Shown: piece by piece, positions 5,564 through 12,578 of the stretch
Layout of the letters: the number at the start of each line of letters is the position of its first letter
Numbering within the stretch: the first letter of the stretch is position 1
Assembly: GCA_016744875.1 (NCBI GenBank)
Contig: JADGDL010000009.1
Coordinates: 1 to 13,085, forward strand
DNA: 13,085 nt
Direction: 5' to 3'
Source of the DNA: Sulfurovum sp.
Lineage (GTDB): Bacteria; Campylobacterota; Campylobacteria; Campylobacterales; Sulfurovaceae
Notes under the pieces: generated by a model
What the model was told of the DNA's origin: nothing
The model's input: only the letters and a program-made list of their open reading frames with translations
Databases searched by the model: none
Position numbers and translations under genes: made by a program

Positions 5564-7771
5564 ATGAAAAATTTAATTATCGTCGAATCACCCGCTAAAG
5601 CAAGAACCATTACCAATTTCTTGGGGAAAGAGTACAAAGTTATCGCTTCTAAAGGACATATACGTGACCTTCCTAAAAGTACTTTTGGTATCACTTTAGA
5701 TGATGAGACTGGAGATCTTGTACCCAAATACTCCATCCCCCGTGATGCGAATCCTACGGTTAAAGAGTTAAAAAAACTTGCTAAAGAAGCCGAAACAGTC
5801 TTTATCGCAACCGATGAGGACCGTGAGGGTGAGGCTATCGGGTACCACATCGCAAAAGCCATAGGTAAAGAACCAACAGAACTGCCTCGTATCGTTTTTC
5901 ATGAGATCACTAAAACAGCTATTCAGCATGCACTTGAAACACCTCGAAAAGTAGATATGGACTCAGTGGATGCACAACAGACAAGAAGACTGCTTGACCG
6001 TATCGTTGGGTATAAACTCTCTCCTCTGCTTGCAAGCAAGATCCAAAAAGGGTTGAGTGCAGGAAGAGTACAGAGTTCTACACTCAAGATAGTTGTAGAG
6101 AGAGAAAGAGAGATCAAAGCATTTAAACCAGAAGAGTACTGGACGATAGATGCGATGTTCGAGAAAAACATTGATGCCTCCATTTATGATTATAATGGTC
6201 TAAAAATAGACAAGCTCACTATCACTACAGAAGCAGATGCTACAGAGATCACCACTGCAGCGAAAAGTGAGTCATTCATTGTTGCTTCTCTTGAAAAGAC
6301 AAAAAGAAAGACAAAAACACCACCTCCTTTCATGACATCAACCCTTCAGCAGGCTGCTTCCACTCAGCTAGGATTTTCTCCTAAGAAGACGATGATGGTT
6401 GCCCAAAAACTCTATGAAGGGGTTAAAACTGATAAAGGGAACATGGGAGTCATCACCTATATGAGAACCGACTCTATGAACCTTGCTAAAGAAGCTGTTG
6501 AATCTGCAAGAGAATACATTGGGTCCAACTATGGAGACAAATATCTTCCTAAAAATGCAAAATCCTATGTAACAAAGTCCAAAGGGGCACAAGAAGCACA
6601 CGAAGCTATCCGTCCTACTATGGTTGACTTTGATGCAAAAATGGCCGCAGATTACCTTTCAGTAGATGAGCTAAAACTGTATAGACTCATCTATAACCGT
6701 TTTTTAGCATGTCAAATGACAGAAGCAGAGCTAGAGTCACAGAGCATCTTGTTCAAAGGGGATAAATGTACGTTTAAAGCATCTGGAAGAAAACTTCTTT
6801 TTGACGGTTTTTATAAAGTCACAGGACACGGGGACAAGGATAAACTGCTTCCTGAACTTACAAAAGGGCAAGCAGTCAGTCTGGATGACATCAAACAGGA
6901 ACAGCACTTTACAGAACCACCTGCACGTTACAATGAAGCCAGTCTCATTAAAAAGCTTGAATCTCTTGGTATAGGTCGTCCAAGTACGTATGCACCTACC
7001 GTAACTACACTGCAAACACGTAAATACATAGAGCTTGAGAAAAAGCGTATCCATCCTACAGAGGTGGCCTTTACCGTCACTGAAATGCTAGAAGAACACT
7101 TCCCTGAAATTGTAGACTCGGGGTTTACTGCAAGTATGGAAGAAGAGCTTGATGAAGTGGCCGAGGGGACAACACATTGGCAAACGATCCTCAAAGCATT
7201 TTATACCCCTTTCCTTCAAAAGGTTGAAGAGGGTAAAAAAAGCATCAAAAGCCTTAAAGTTGCCATCCCGACAGGGGAGAACTGTCCAAAGTGTGACTCT
7301 GAACTCCTTTTACGGAAAGGACGTTACGGTGAGTTCATCGCATGTTCAAACTTTCCTAAGTGTAAATACACTAAAAATCCTGATGGAACAGAGATCCCTC
7401 AGCCAGAAGAAACTGATGAAAAGTGTGAAAAATGTGGTTCTATGATGGTCATTAAAAACTCTAAAAGAGGTAAATTCCTAGCATGTTCAGCCTACCCTAA
7501 ATGTAAAAATGCCAAGTCACTTGAGCCTGCAAAAGAACTCACCGTACCTTGTCCGGAATGTGGGGGGAAACTTCAGGAGAGAGAAGGAAGAAGAGGAAAG
7601 TTCTTTGGTTGTGTTAACTACCCTAAATGTAAATTCATCGCCAACTTTGAACCAGTAGACAAAAAATGTCCGGAGTGTGACTATACCATGGGTAAAAAAA
7701 CACTGAAGTCCGGTGACGTCTATGAGTGCTTCAAATGTAAAACCAAAGTAGAAGCCAAAGGGGATAACTAA
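5564..7771 (+). CDS. topA: DNA topoisomerase I
   Basis: Type IA topoisomerase that relaxes negative supercoils by passing one strand through a transient single-strand break. The 735-residue protein starts with the Toprim motif IIVESPAKARTI (Glu8) and has the metal-binding TDEDREGE at 83-90 (Asp84, Asp86). Catalytic Tyr299 lies in GVITYMRTDS. The central region carries the family motifs QEAHEAIRPT (343-352) and SLGIGRPSTYAP (467-478). The C terminus carries four cysteine clusters at about 574-600, 621-647, 663-689 and 702-725. The first three are classical topoisomerase zinc ribbons with the GRYGEFIACSNFPKC type ending; the fourth is shorter and divergent (CPEC ... CFKC). The ATG is fixed by the conserved N terminus. 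The ribosome site is weak (AAGTAAG). bioB follows after two bases. Confidence 0.97.
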   Translation: MKNLIIVESPAKARTITNFLGKEYKVIASKGHIRDLPKSTFGITLDDETGDLVPKYSIPRDANPTVKELKKLAKEAETVFIATDEDREGEAIGYHIAKAIGKEPTELPRIVFHEITKTAIQHALETPRKVDMDSVDAQQTRRLLDRIVGYKLSPLLASKIQKGLSAGRVQSSTLKIVVEREREIKAFKPEEYWTIDAMFEKNIDASIYDYNGLKIDKLTITTEADATEITTAAKSESFIVASLEKTKRKTKTPPPFMTSTLQQAASTQLGFSPKKTMMVAQKLYEGVKTDKGNMGVITYMRTDSMNLAKEAVESAREYIGSNYGDKYLPKNAKSYVTKSKGAQEAHEAIRPTMVDFDAKMAADYLSVDELKLYRLIYNRFLACQMTEAELESQSILFKGDKCTFKASGRKLLFDGFYKVTGHGDKDKLLPELTKGQAVSLDDIKQEQHFTEPPARYNEASLIKKLESLGIGRPSTYAPTVTTLQTRKYIELEKKRIHPTEVAFTVTEMLEEHFPEIVDSGFTASMEEELDEVAEGTTHWQTILKAFYTPFLQKVEEGKKSIKSLKVAIPTGENCPKCDSELLLRKGRYGEFIACSNFPKCKYTKNPDGTEIPQPEETDEKCEKCGSMMVIKNSKRGKFLACSAYPKCKNAKSLEPAKELTVPCPECGGKLQEREGRRGKFFGCVNYPKCKFIANFEPVDKKCPECDYTMGKKTLKSGDVYECFKCKTKVEAKGDN

Positions 7772-7773
7772 TC

Positions 7774-8625
7774 ATGGCAAAAGAAATATTTTTATGTGCT
7801 ATTAACAACATCCTCTCAGGTACCTGTCTAGAAGATTGTAAATTTTGTACCCAATCTGTGCGCTACCATGCGGATATCGAACGTTATAACTATAAAAAGA
7901 TAGATCAGATCGTAGAAGAAGCAAAAACTGCCAGAGCACATGGTGCATTGGGATACTGTTTGGTCACAGCAGGTAAAGGTCTTGATGACAAGAAAGTAGA
8001 CTTTGTCGCACGTGCTGCTCAGGCAGTGAAAGCAGAAGTAGAAGGCCTTAATCTCATCGCCTGTAATGGTACGGCAAATAAAGAGCAACTCACGTATCTT
8101 AAAGAACATGGTATAGACAGCTATAATCATAACCTTGAAACCTCAGAACGCTACTATGCGGACATCTGTCAAACGCATGCATGGTCTGAACGTTATGAGA
8201 CCTGTGAAAATGTTAAGTCTGTAGGTTTAGCACTTTGTTCAGGAGGAATCTTTGGAATGGGCGAGACAGCAGAAGATAGAGAGGCACTTTTAGCTGCCAT
8301 TGCGTCACTTTCTCCAGAGTCTACTCCACTTAACTTTTATCATCCTAACCCTGCTTTACCTATAAAAACAAGAAATATAGAACTTGATGAAGCAGTGAAG
8401 ATCATCAAAAAAGCACGTGGACTTTTGGGTGAAGATAGGCTTCTCATGGTGGCAGGAGGTAGAGAACTTCTCTTTACAGGGAAAGAAAACCTCATGTTTG
8501 AAGCAGGTGCAAATGCTATGGTCATAGGGAACTATTTAACCACAGAAGGCATCACTGCAAGCTCTGACAAAAAGATGTTAGACAATTTAGGCTACGAAGT
8601 AGCTACAAGTTGTGATGCACGATAA
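7774..8625 (+). CDS. bioB: Biotin synthase, short epsilonproteobacterial form
   Basis: Radical SAM enzyme that inserts sulfur into dethiobiotin, the last step of biotin synthesis. The radical SAM cluster motif is C18-LED-C22-KF-C25. Residues matching the second, sulfur-donating iron-sulfur cluster of E. coli BioB are present by motif: Cys62 in GYCLVTAG, Cys97 in LIACNGT, Cys155 in LCSGGIFGMGE, and Arg230 in VAGGRE. At 283 residues it is clearly shorter than the roughly 346-residue E. coli enzyme, mainly at both ends; it starts almost at the radical SAM domain. The ATG lies two bases behind the topA stop, with GGGGA inside the topA end as ribosome site, so topA and bioB are co-transcribed. Its 3' end overlaps the antiporter start. 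All visible cluster ligands are intact. Confidence 0.95.
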   Translation: MAKEIFLCAINNILSGTCLEDCKFCTQSVRYHADIERYNYKKIDQIVEEAKTARAHGALGYCLVTAGKGLDDKKVDFVARAAQAVKAEVEGLNLIACNGTANKEQLTYLKEHGIDSYNHNLETSERYYADICQTHAWSERYETCENVKSVGLALCSGGIFGMGETAEDREALLAAIASLSPESTPLNFYHPNPALPIKTRNIELDEAVKIIKKARGLLGEDRLLMVAGGRELLFTGKENLMFEAGANAMVIGNYLTTEGITASSDKKMLDNLGYEVATSCDAR

Positions 8626-9808
8626 CATCACCCTTATACTTACCCTCTCTTTACTGATTTGGGGGACTCCATACGTTGCAAAATTTTTGCGCTTACCTAC
8701 CACACCGGTGGAGATCATACTGGGATCAGTGGTTGCCTATGTGGGTCTCATATCCCATAACGAATACTTTACCCTTATTGCAGAAGTAGGTTTTCTCTAT
8801 CTTATGTTCTTAGCTGGTATGGAAGTGGATCTCAAACAGATCACCCAAAGCCCTAAGATAGTGATACAAAAGTCTATCTTCTTCTTGGTGTTGCTGGTCA
8901 TGTTCTCTGTCGTTTTTGGTTTCATATTTGATCTGCATGCCATTGTCATCATTTCTATGCCTCTTATCTCTATAGGCTTACTTGCCTCTTTGTCTAAAAC
9001 ATACGGGAAAGAAGAGTCATGGATACGCCTTGCTTTTATTGCAGGTGTACTAGGAGAGGTTGTGAGTATCGCTGCACTTACCATATTTGATGCTGCTATC
9101 ACCACAGGTTTTACCATAGATCTGGTTATAAAACTTTCTTACCTTGTATTATTTATCTTGGTCATTTATGCGCTTTATAAGATGTTCCTTTTACTTTTCT
9201 GGTGGTTTCCCGAACTCAAAAGTATGCTTGTTCCAAAGATAGACACATCTGCACAAGATATTCGCCTGTCCATGGCACTCTTTTTCATCCTCATTGCTGT
9301 CATGCTTGCCTTGGAACTTGAACTTGCACTGGGTGCCTTTATCGCAGGTATAGCGATCTCTGCATTTTTTCATCATGAGAAACAGTTAGAAGAGAAGATG
9401 TCGAGTCTTGGATTTGGTTTCCTGGTACCACTCTTTTTCCTCCATGTTGGAGCATCTTTTGATCTTAGAGCACTTCCATTAGAAGGTGTTGTCTCAGGGG
9501 CACTGCTTATTACGACATTAATGCTGGTATCAAGATTACTTGCAGCGATTGTCTTAAGAGGGATAAGCGGTTCAAGAGATGCGCTGCTTATCGGACTTTC
9601 TCTCTCTATGCCATTAACACTACTTGTTGCTGTCGCAACCATTGGATATGATACGAAGTTACTGGATCTTTTGACCTATTATCAACTTATTTTGGCAAGT
9701 ATTTTTGAAGTATTGATCTCTATGACCATTATAAAGATCTTACAGTCACGAAGAATGAAAGAAGCTCAAGAGGAGGAGGAAACCTCTAAAGCAAGGGTGA
9801 AGAATTAA
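8615..9808 (+). CDS. CPA2-type cation:proton antiporter (Kef-like membrane domain only)
   Basis: An inner-membrane transporter of about 397 residues with roughly eleven to twelve hydrophobic helices, likely exchanging Na+ or K+ for protons. Family signs are FLAGMEVDLKQI near residue 66, ALGAFIAGIAISAFF in the middle, and FGFLVPLFFLHVGASFDLRAL, a typical CPA2 late-helix motif. The protein ends soon after the last helix in a short Lys/Glu-rich tail; there is no TrkA/RCK regulatory domain as found in KefB/KefC. The helix that in many CPA2 members carries a Gln-Asp pair reads GVLGEVVSIAAL here, with Glu149 (counted from the GTG) as the likely charged residue. An in-frame GTG directly precedes the ATG at 8615; I prefer the ATG. 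It overlaps the end of bioB by 11 bases, implying translational coupling. The ion is not predictable. Confidence 0.88.
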   Translation: MHDNITLILTLSLLIWGTPYVAKFLRLPTTPVEIILGSVVAYVGLISHNEYFTLIAEVGFLYLMFLAGMEVDLKQITQSPKIVIQKSIFFLVLLVMFSVVFGFIFDLHAIVIISMPLISIGLLASLSKTYGKEESWIRLAFIAGVLGEVVSIAALTIFDAAITTGFTIDLVIKLSYLVLFILVIYALYKMFLLLFWWFPELKSMLVPKIDTSAQDIRLSMALFFILIAVMLALELELALGAFIAGIAISAFFHHEKQLEEKMSSLGFGFLVPLFFLHVGASFDLRALPLEGVVSGALLITTLMLVSRLLAAIVLRGISGSRDALLIGLSLSMPLTLLVAVATIGYDTKLLDLLTYYQLILASIFEVLISMTIIKILQSRRMKEAQEEEETSKARVKN

Positions 9809-10800
9809 TCTTCTTGGTCCATCTCTCTCACTGCTTCAAGATACGCAGCATCTGCAGCTTTTTTAGCTGCTCTTTTTTCAGCTTTAACATCGATATCACC
9901 TTCAGCTAATGCTACTTCTTCAACAGCATTTTCTTCTGGCATCTCAGTTTTTTCCGTGTGCACTTTTGCGACAACTGTTTTTTCTACTGCAGGTTTTGAT
10001 ATCGCGATCTCTTCTGGTGTATCCATCTCTTTGACTGCATTTTCATAGCCTGCATCTGCATTCTCTTTTGCTGCTCTTTTTTCAGCCACTACATCGATCT
10101 CAACGATTTTTTCAGTAGGTTTTTCTTGTTCTTCTTTAGCTTTTTCTTTTGCATCCGCTTCAGCTTTTTTCGCAAGTTTTGCAGCTCTTTCTTTCTCATA
10201 AGCGGCAACTTCACGTCTTTCTTCTTCACGTGCTTCTTCTGCTAGTTTTACTTTTTTATCTGCTTTACGTGCTTCTATTTCCAGCCTTGCTTTTTCATCT
10301 GCTTCTTGCTGTGCTTTTAGCTGTGAAGCCTTTTCTTCAGCTACTTTTTCAAGTTCTGCTGCTTTTAGTTCTTCTTGTTTAGCTTCTTCCATTTTTGCGA
10401 TATCTGCTACAGCAGGTGCTTTTTCTATTTTGGGTTCAGGTTCTTTTTTCCCATCATCCACTGTAGCAGTTGATAACGCATCTTCATTTTCAGTATCTCC
10501 CACAAGCTCATCAATGGCATTGGTTAAATTGTACTGCTCTTCAGAATCTTCCATTTTTTCAGATGCTTCTTCGGATGCTTCTTCTTGAACCTCTGCAACT
10601 TCTACCACTTCGTCTATGGCTTCATCTTCTTCTTCCAATTCTGCATCTTCTCTTGCTTCAGCTATTTTACTTAGTTCTGAGAGTAATATTTCCTGATCAC
10701 TGTCGATCTTTAAAAGATTTTCTTTTAATGCAAAAGGGTTCTCCGATGCATTCGCATTCACAAATAATACCGCCACTGCTGTCCATAAATATCGTTTCAT
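9805..10800 (-). CDS. Secreted Glu/Lys/Ala-rich coiled-coil protein with duplicated C-terminal motif
   Basis: Not assignable to a known function. The 331-residue protein has a signal peptide (MKRYLWTAVAVLFVNANA), a short ENPF-containing mature start, a very acidic section (about 47-115), then a Lys/Glu/Ala-rich helical section (about 133-228) with TolA-like composition and probable coiled coil. The tail holds two copies of a 26-residue motif, 235-260 and 303-328 (19/26 identical), with the pattern IDV-x-AEKRAAK-xx-ADA-x-Y-xx-AV-x-EMD; the protein ends three residues after the second. ATG is supported by AAGGAG five bases upstream. It follows the FtsB/DivIC-like gene by 18 bases in the eno operon. 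From memory, Campylobacter carries an AMIN-domain envelope protein at a similar spot; no AMIN domain is visible here. An envelope or division-linked structural role is an inference. The stop overlaps the convergent antiporter gene by four bases. Confidence 0.8.
   Translation of the reverse strand: MKRYLWTAVAVLFVNANASENPFALKENLLKIDSDQEILLSELSKIAEAREDAELEEEDEAIDEVVEVAEVQEEASEEASEKMEDSEEQYNLTNAIDELVGDTENEDALSTATVDDGKKEPEPKIEKAPAVADIAKMEEAKQEELKAAELEKVAEEKASQLKAQQEADEKARLEIEARKADKKVKLAEEAREEERREVAAYEKERAAKLAKKAEADAKEKAKEEQEKPTEKIVEIDVVAEKRAAKENADAGYENAVKEMDTPEEIAISKPAVEKTVVAKVHTEKTEMPEENAVEEVALAEGDIDVKAEKRAAKKAADAAYLEAVREMDQED
9817..10098 (-). repeat. Internal 26-residue protein repeat (copies at 10021-10098 and 9817-9894)
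   Basis: Two 78-bp coding repeats in the acidic secreted protein encode IDVVAEKRAAKENADAGYEN... and IDVKAEKRAAKKAADAAYLE..., each ending in AV-(K/R)-EMD. They are separated by 126 bases (42 codons) of unrelated sequence. Identity at protein level is 19 of 26; the changes are mostly conservative, consistent with an old internal duplication kept by selection. Confidence 0.8.
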
Positions 10801-10818
10801 TCTTGCTCCTTTTAGTAA

Positions 10819-11073
10819 TTACTCTTTGGGTTCTAACTGCTTGAGTTCAAAATAGACTTTTTGAAGCCTTTGATTTTCAACTTTTAAAACCTTCTCTTCT
10901 TGTATCAAACTTCGTTTTTTTTCTTTTAACTGATTTAGGACAGTGAGTGAATTTTCCCCGTACATCAACACGCCTATATAAATACCAAAAAGCAAGATAC
11001 CGATTATCGTCACTAAAAATGTTTTTAGTGAAAAATCGGCTATGGCTTCCTCTTTGTCTCTCGTTTCTACCAT
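10819..11073 (-). CDS. FtsB/DivIC-like septum formation protein
   Basis: An 84-residue single-pass membrane protein: short charged cytoplasmic start, one hydrophobic helix at about 17-38, then a periplasmic coiled coil at about 43-80 (LNQLKEKKRSLIQEEKVL, then KVENQRLQKVYFELKQLEP). This small N-in bitopic layout, with Glu-Asn followed by spaced leucines and a closing Pro, is the pattern of the FtsB/DivIC family, which links early and late divisome proteins through FtsL and FtsQ. Sequence conservation in this family is low, so FtsL or another small coiled-coil membrane protein remains possible. It lies 11 bases behind eno and 18 bases ahead of the secreted coiled-coil gene, all on one strand. 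A small gene directly after eno is, as I recall, a common arrangement in Campylobacterota. Ribosome site is weak (AGAG). Confidence 0.75.
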   Translation of the reverse strand: MVETRDKEEAIADFSLKTFLVTIIGILLFGIYIGVLMYGENSLTVLNQLKEKKRSLIQEEKVLKVENQRLQKVYFELKQLEPKE

Positions 11074-11084
11074 CTACTCTATAC

Positions 11085-12359
11085 TTACCTTGAAAAAGGC
11101 TCCGCACCCAAATACTCAAACTGTCCAAGTTCTGACTGGATATCCAACAATCTGTTGTATTTGGCGATTCTGTCCGATCTTGCTGTTGATCCAGTCTTTA
11201 TCTGACCTGTATTCAACGCCACTGCAAAATCAGCGATAAATGTATCTTCGCTTTCTCCTGAACGATGAGACATCACACAATTATACCCATTTCTTTGCGC
11301 AAGCCTTACTGTCTGCATCGTCTCAGAAACCGTACCGATCTGGTTTGGTTTGATAAGGATAGAGTTAGCAATACTTTTTTCAATACCTTCAGCGAGGATC
11401 GCTACATTGGTTACAAAAAGATCATCTCCTACAAGTTGTACTTTATCGCCAAGTACTTCAGTAAGGTGTTTCCACCCATCCCAATCATCTTCATCCAAAC
11501 CGTCTTCTATAGAAACGATAGGATAGTTTTCACACATATGTGCATAATATGCAGTAAGTTCAGCAGACGTTAATTCTCTGTTCTCAGATTTAAGTGCATA
11601 CTTTCCTTCATCATTCATAAGCTCAGAGGCTGCAACATCAAGTGCGATAGCGATCTGATCACCTGCTTTGTACCCTGCTGCTTCTATCGCTTTCATAATG
11701 ATCTGAAGAGGTTCTTCATTGCTTTTAAGGTTTGGAGCAAAACCACCTTCATCACCCACAGCGGTACTCTCACCCATACCATCGATGATCTTTTTAAGGT
11801 TGTGATAGACCTCAGCACATGCTCTGAGTCCTTCAGAGAATCTATCAAACCCAACAGGCATGACCATGTACTCTTGAAAGTCTACAGAGTTGTTTGCATG
11901 TTCACCACCATTGATGATGTTGAGCATCGGCACTGGCATAACCACGGCATTTGCTCCGCCAAGGTAACGGTAAAGTGGCATACCCATACTTTTTGCAGCT
12001 GCACGTGCTACGGCCATAGAGACTCCAAGAACTGCATTTGCACCAAGGTTTCCATAGTTGTCTGTACCATCCGTTTCTTTCATAGTCAAGTCTATCTCAG
12101 CCTGATTGAACGGACTAAGTCCTATAAGCGCATCATTGATAGCAGAGTTTACATTCTCAACTGCCTGAAGCACACCCTTACCCATGTAACGATCTCCACC
12201 GTCACGTAGTTCCAAGGCTTCACGTTTTCCTGTACTTGCACCACTTGGCACAATAGCACTTTCTACTGTTCCATCACTTAAACTTACTGTTGCTCTAACA
12301 GTAGGGTTTCCCCTAGAGTCCATTACTTCTGTTGCTACGATCTCATCGATAAAAATCAT
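11085..12359 (-). CDS. eno: Enolase (phosphopyruvate hydratase)
   Basis: Interconverts 2-phosphoglycerate and phosphoenolpyruvate in glycolysis/gluconeogenesis. The 424-residue length is normal. All catalytic features are visible: N-terminal VMDSRGNPTV and the flexible loop PSGASTGKRE, Glu204 in VGDEGG, metal ligands Asp241 (IALDVAAS), Glu285 (SIEDGLDE) and Asp312 (LVGDDLF), catalytic Lys337 within LIKPNQIGTVSET, and Lys388 in QIKTG. The ATG has AAGGAAA seven or so bases upstream. Upstream on the minus strand, TAGAAT at 12408-12403 would give a leader of about 37 bases; a perfect TATAAT at 12378-12373 is so close that its transcript would start inside the ribosome site, so the former seems more likely. 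It is the first gene of the eno, FtsB-like, secreted-protein operon. In Campylobacter recA precedes eno, as I recall; here an L,D-transpeptidase gene does. Confidence 0.97.
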   Translation of the reverse strand: MIFIDEIVATEVMDSRGNPTVRATVSLSDGTVESAIVPSGASTGKREALELRDGGDRYMGKGVLQAVENVNSAINDALIGLSPFNQAEIDLTMKETDGTDNYGNLGANAVLGVSMAVARAAAKSMGMPLYRYLGGANAVVMPVPMLNIINGGEHANNSVDFQEYMVMPVGFDRFSEGLRACAEVYHNLKKIIDGMGESTAVGDEGGFAPNLKSNEEPLQIIMKAIEAAGYKAGDQIAIALDVAASELMNDEGKYALKSENRELTSAELTAYYAHMCENYPIVSIEDGLDEDDWDGWKHLTEVLGDKVQLVGDDLFVTNVAILAEGIEKSIANSILIKPNQIGTVSETMQTVRLAQRNGYNCVMSHRSGESEDTFIADFAVALNTGQIKTGSTARSDRIAKYNRLLDIQSELGQFEYLGAEPFSR

Positions 12360-12433
12360 CTATTTCCTTTATATTATAATCCAATATTTACGTTTATCTA
12401 TTATTCTATCGAAAATTACCCTATACTTAAATG

Positions 12434-12568
12434 AGTATTAGAGAGGAAAAGTAAAGAGAATGATTAAGCGCGTTACTTTATGGTTTTTATGATTGTGTTT
12501 TAAGAGAAAGAGTGTTGTCTAAAAAGTCCGATAATGTATGAAATTCAATTCACACATTATCTTTTTTT
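12434..12568 (+). ncRNA. Candidate small RNA or leader transcript ending in an orphan terminator
   Basis: Between the minus-strand genes eno and the L,D-transpeptidase, the plus strand holds a strong terminator (12530-12568) but no normal gene in front of it. Possible -10 boxes are TATACT at 12422-12427 (start near 12434) and TATAAT at 12375-12380 (start near 12387), neither with a clear -35. Inside lies a 10-codon frame at 12460-12492 (MIKRVTLWFL) preceded by purine-rich GAGAGGAAAAGTAAAGAGA, whose TGA overlaps another ATG (12489) opening MIVF. This may be a small RNA, a leader-peptide gene or the relic of a decayed gene. The start is uncertain; the terminator is the solid part. Confidence 0.35.
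12530..12568 (+). terminator. Intrinsic terminator, possibly bidirectional
   Basis: GATAATGTATGAA (12530-12542) pairs with TTCACACATTATC (12549-12561) at 12 of 13 positions around a six-base loop (ATTCAA), directly followed by seven T on the plus strand. In the minus direction the same hairpin is followed by GGAC and then TTTTT, so it could also end the L,D-transpeptidase transcript, whose stop lies 11 bases beyond the T run. The T run placed directly at the stem makes the plus direction the stronger reading. Confidence 0.8.
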
Positions 12569-12578
12569 ATACACATTT

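Noticed and set aside
10021..10098. Possible mobile or CRISPR-type repeat in the secreted-protein gene
   Set aside because: Only two copies, in frame within one coding region and conserved at protein level, so it is an internal protein duplication.
10149..10844. Leucine-rich open frames on the plus strand opposite the Glu/Lys-rich gene
   Set aside because: They are the complement of runs of Glu/Lys/Ala codons (GAA/AAA/GCA become TTC/TTT/TGC), with no ribosome site and no domain; the minus-strand gene has signal peptide, repeat structure and a strong ribosome site.
12423..12438. Short inverted repeat ATACT-N6-AGTAT upstream of eno
   Set aside because: Five-base arms in AT-rich DNA are expected by chance; not strong enough to call an operator.
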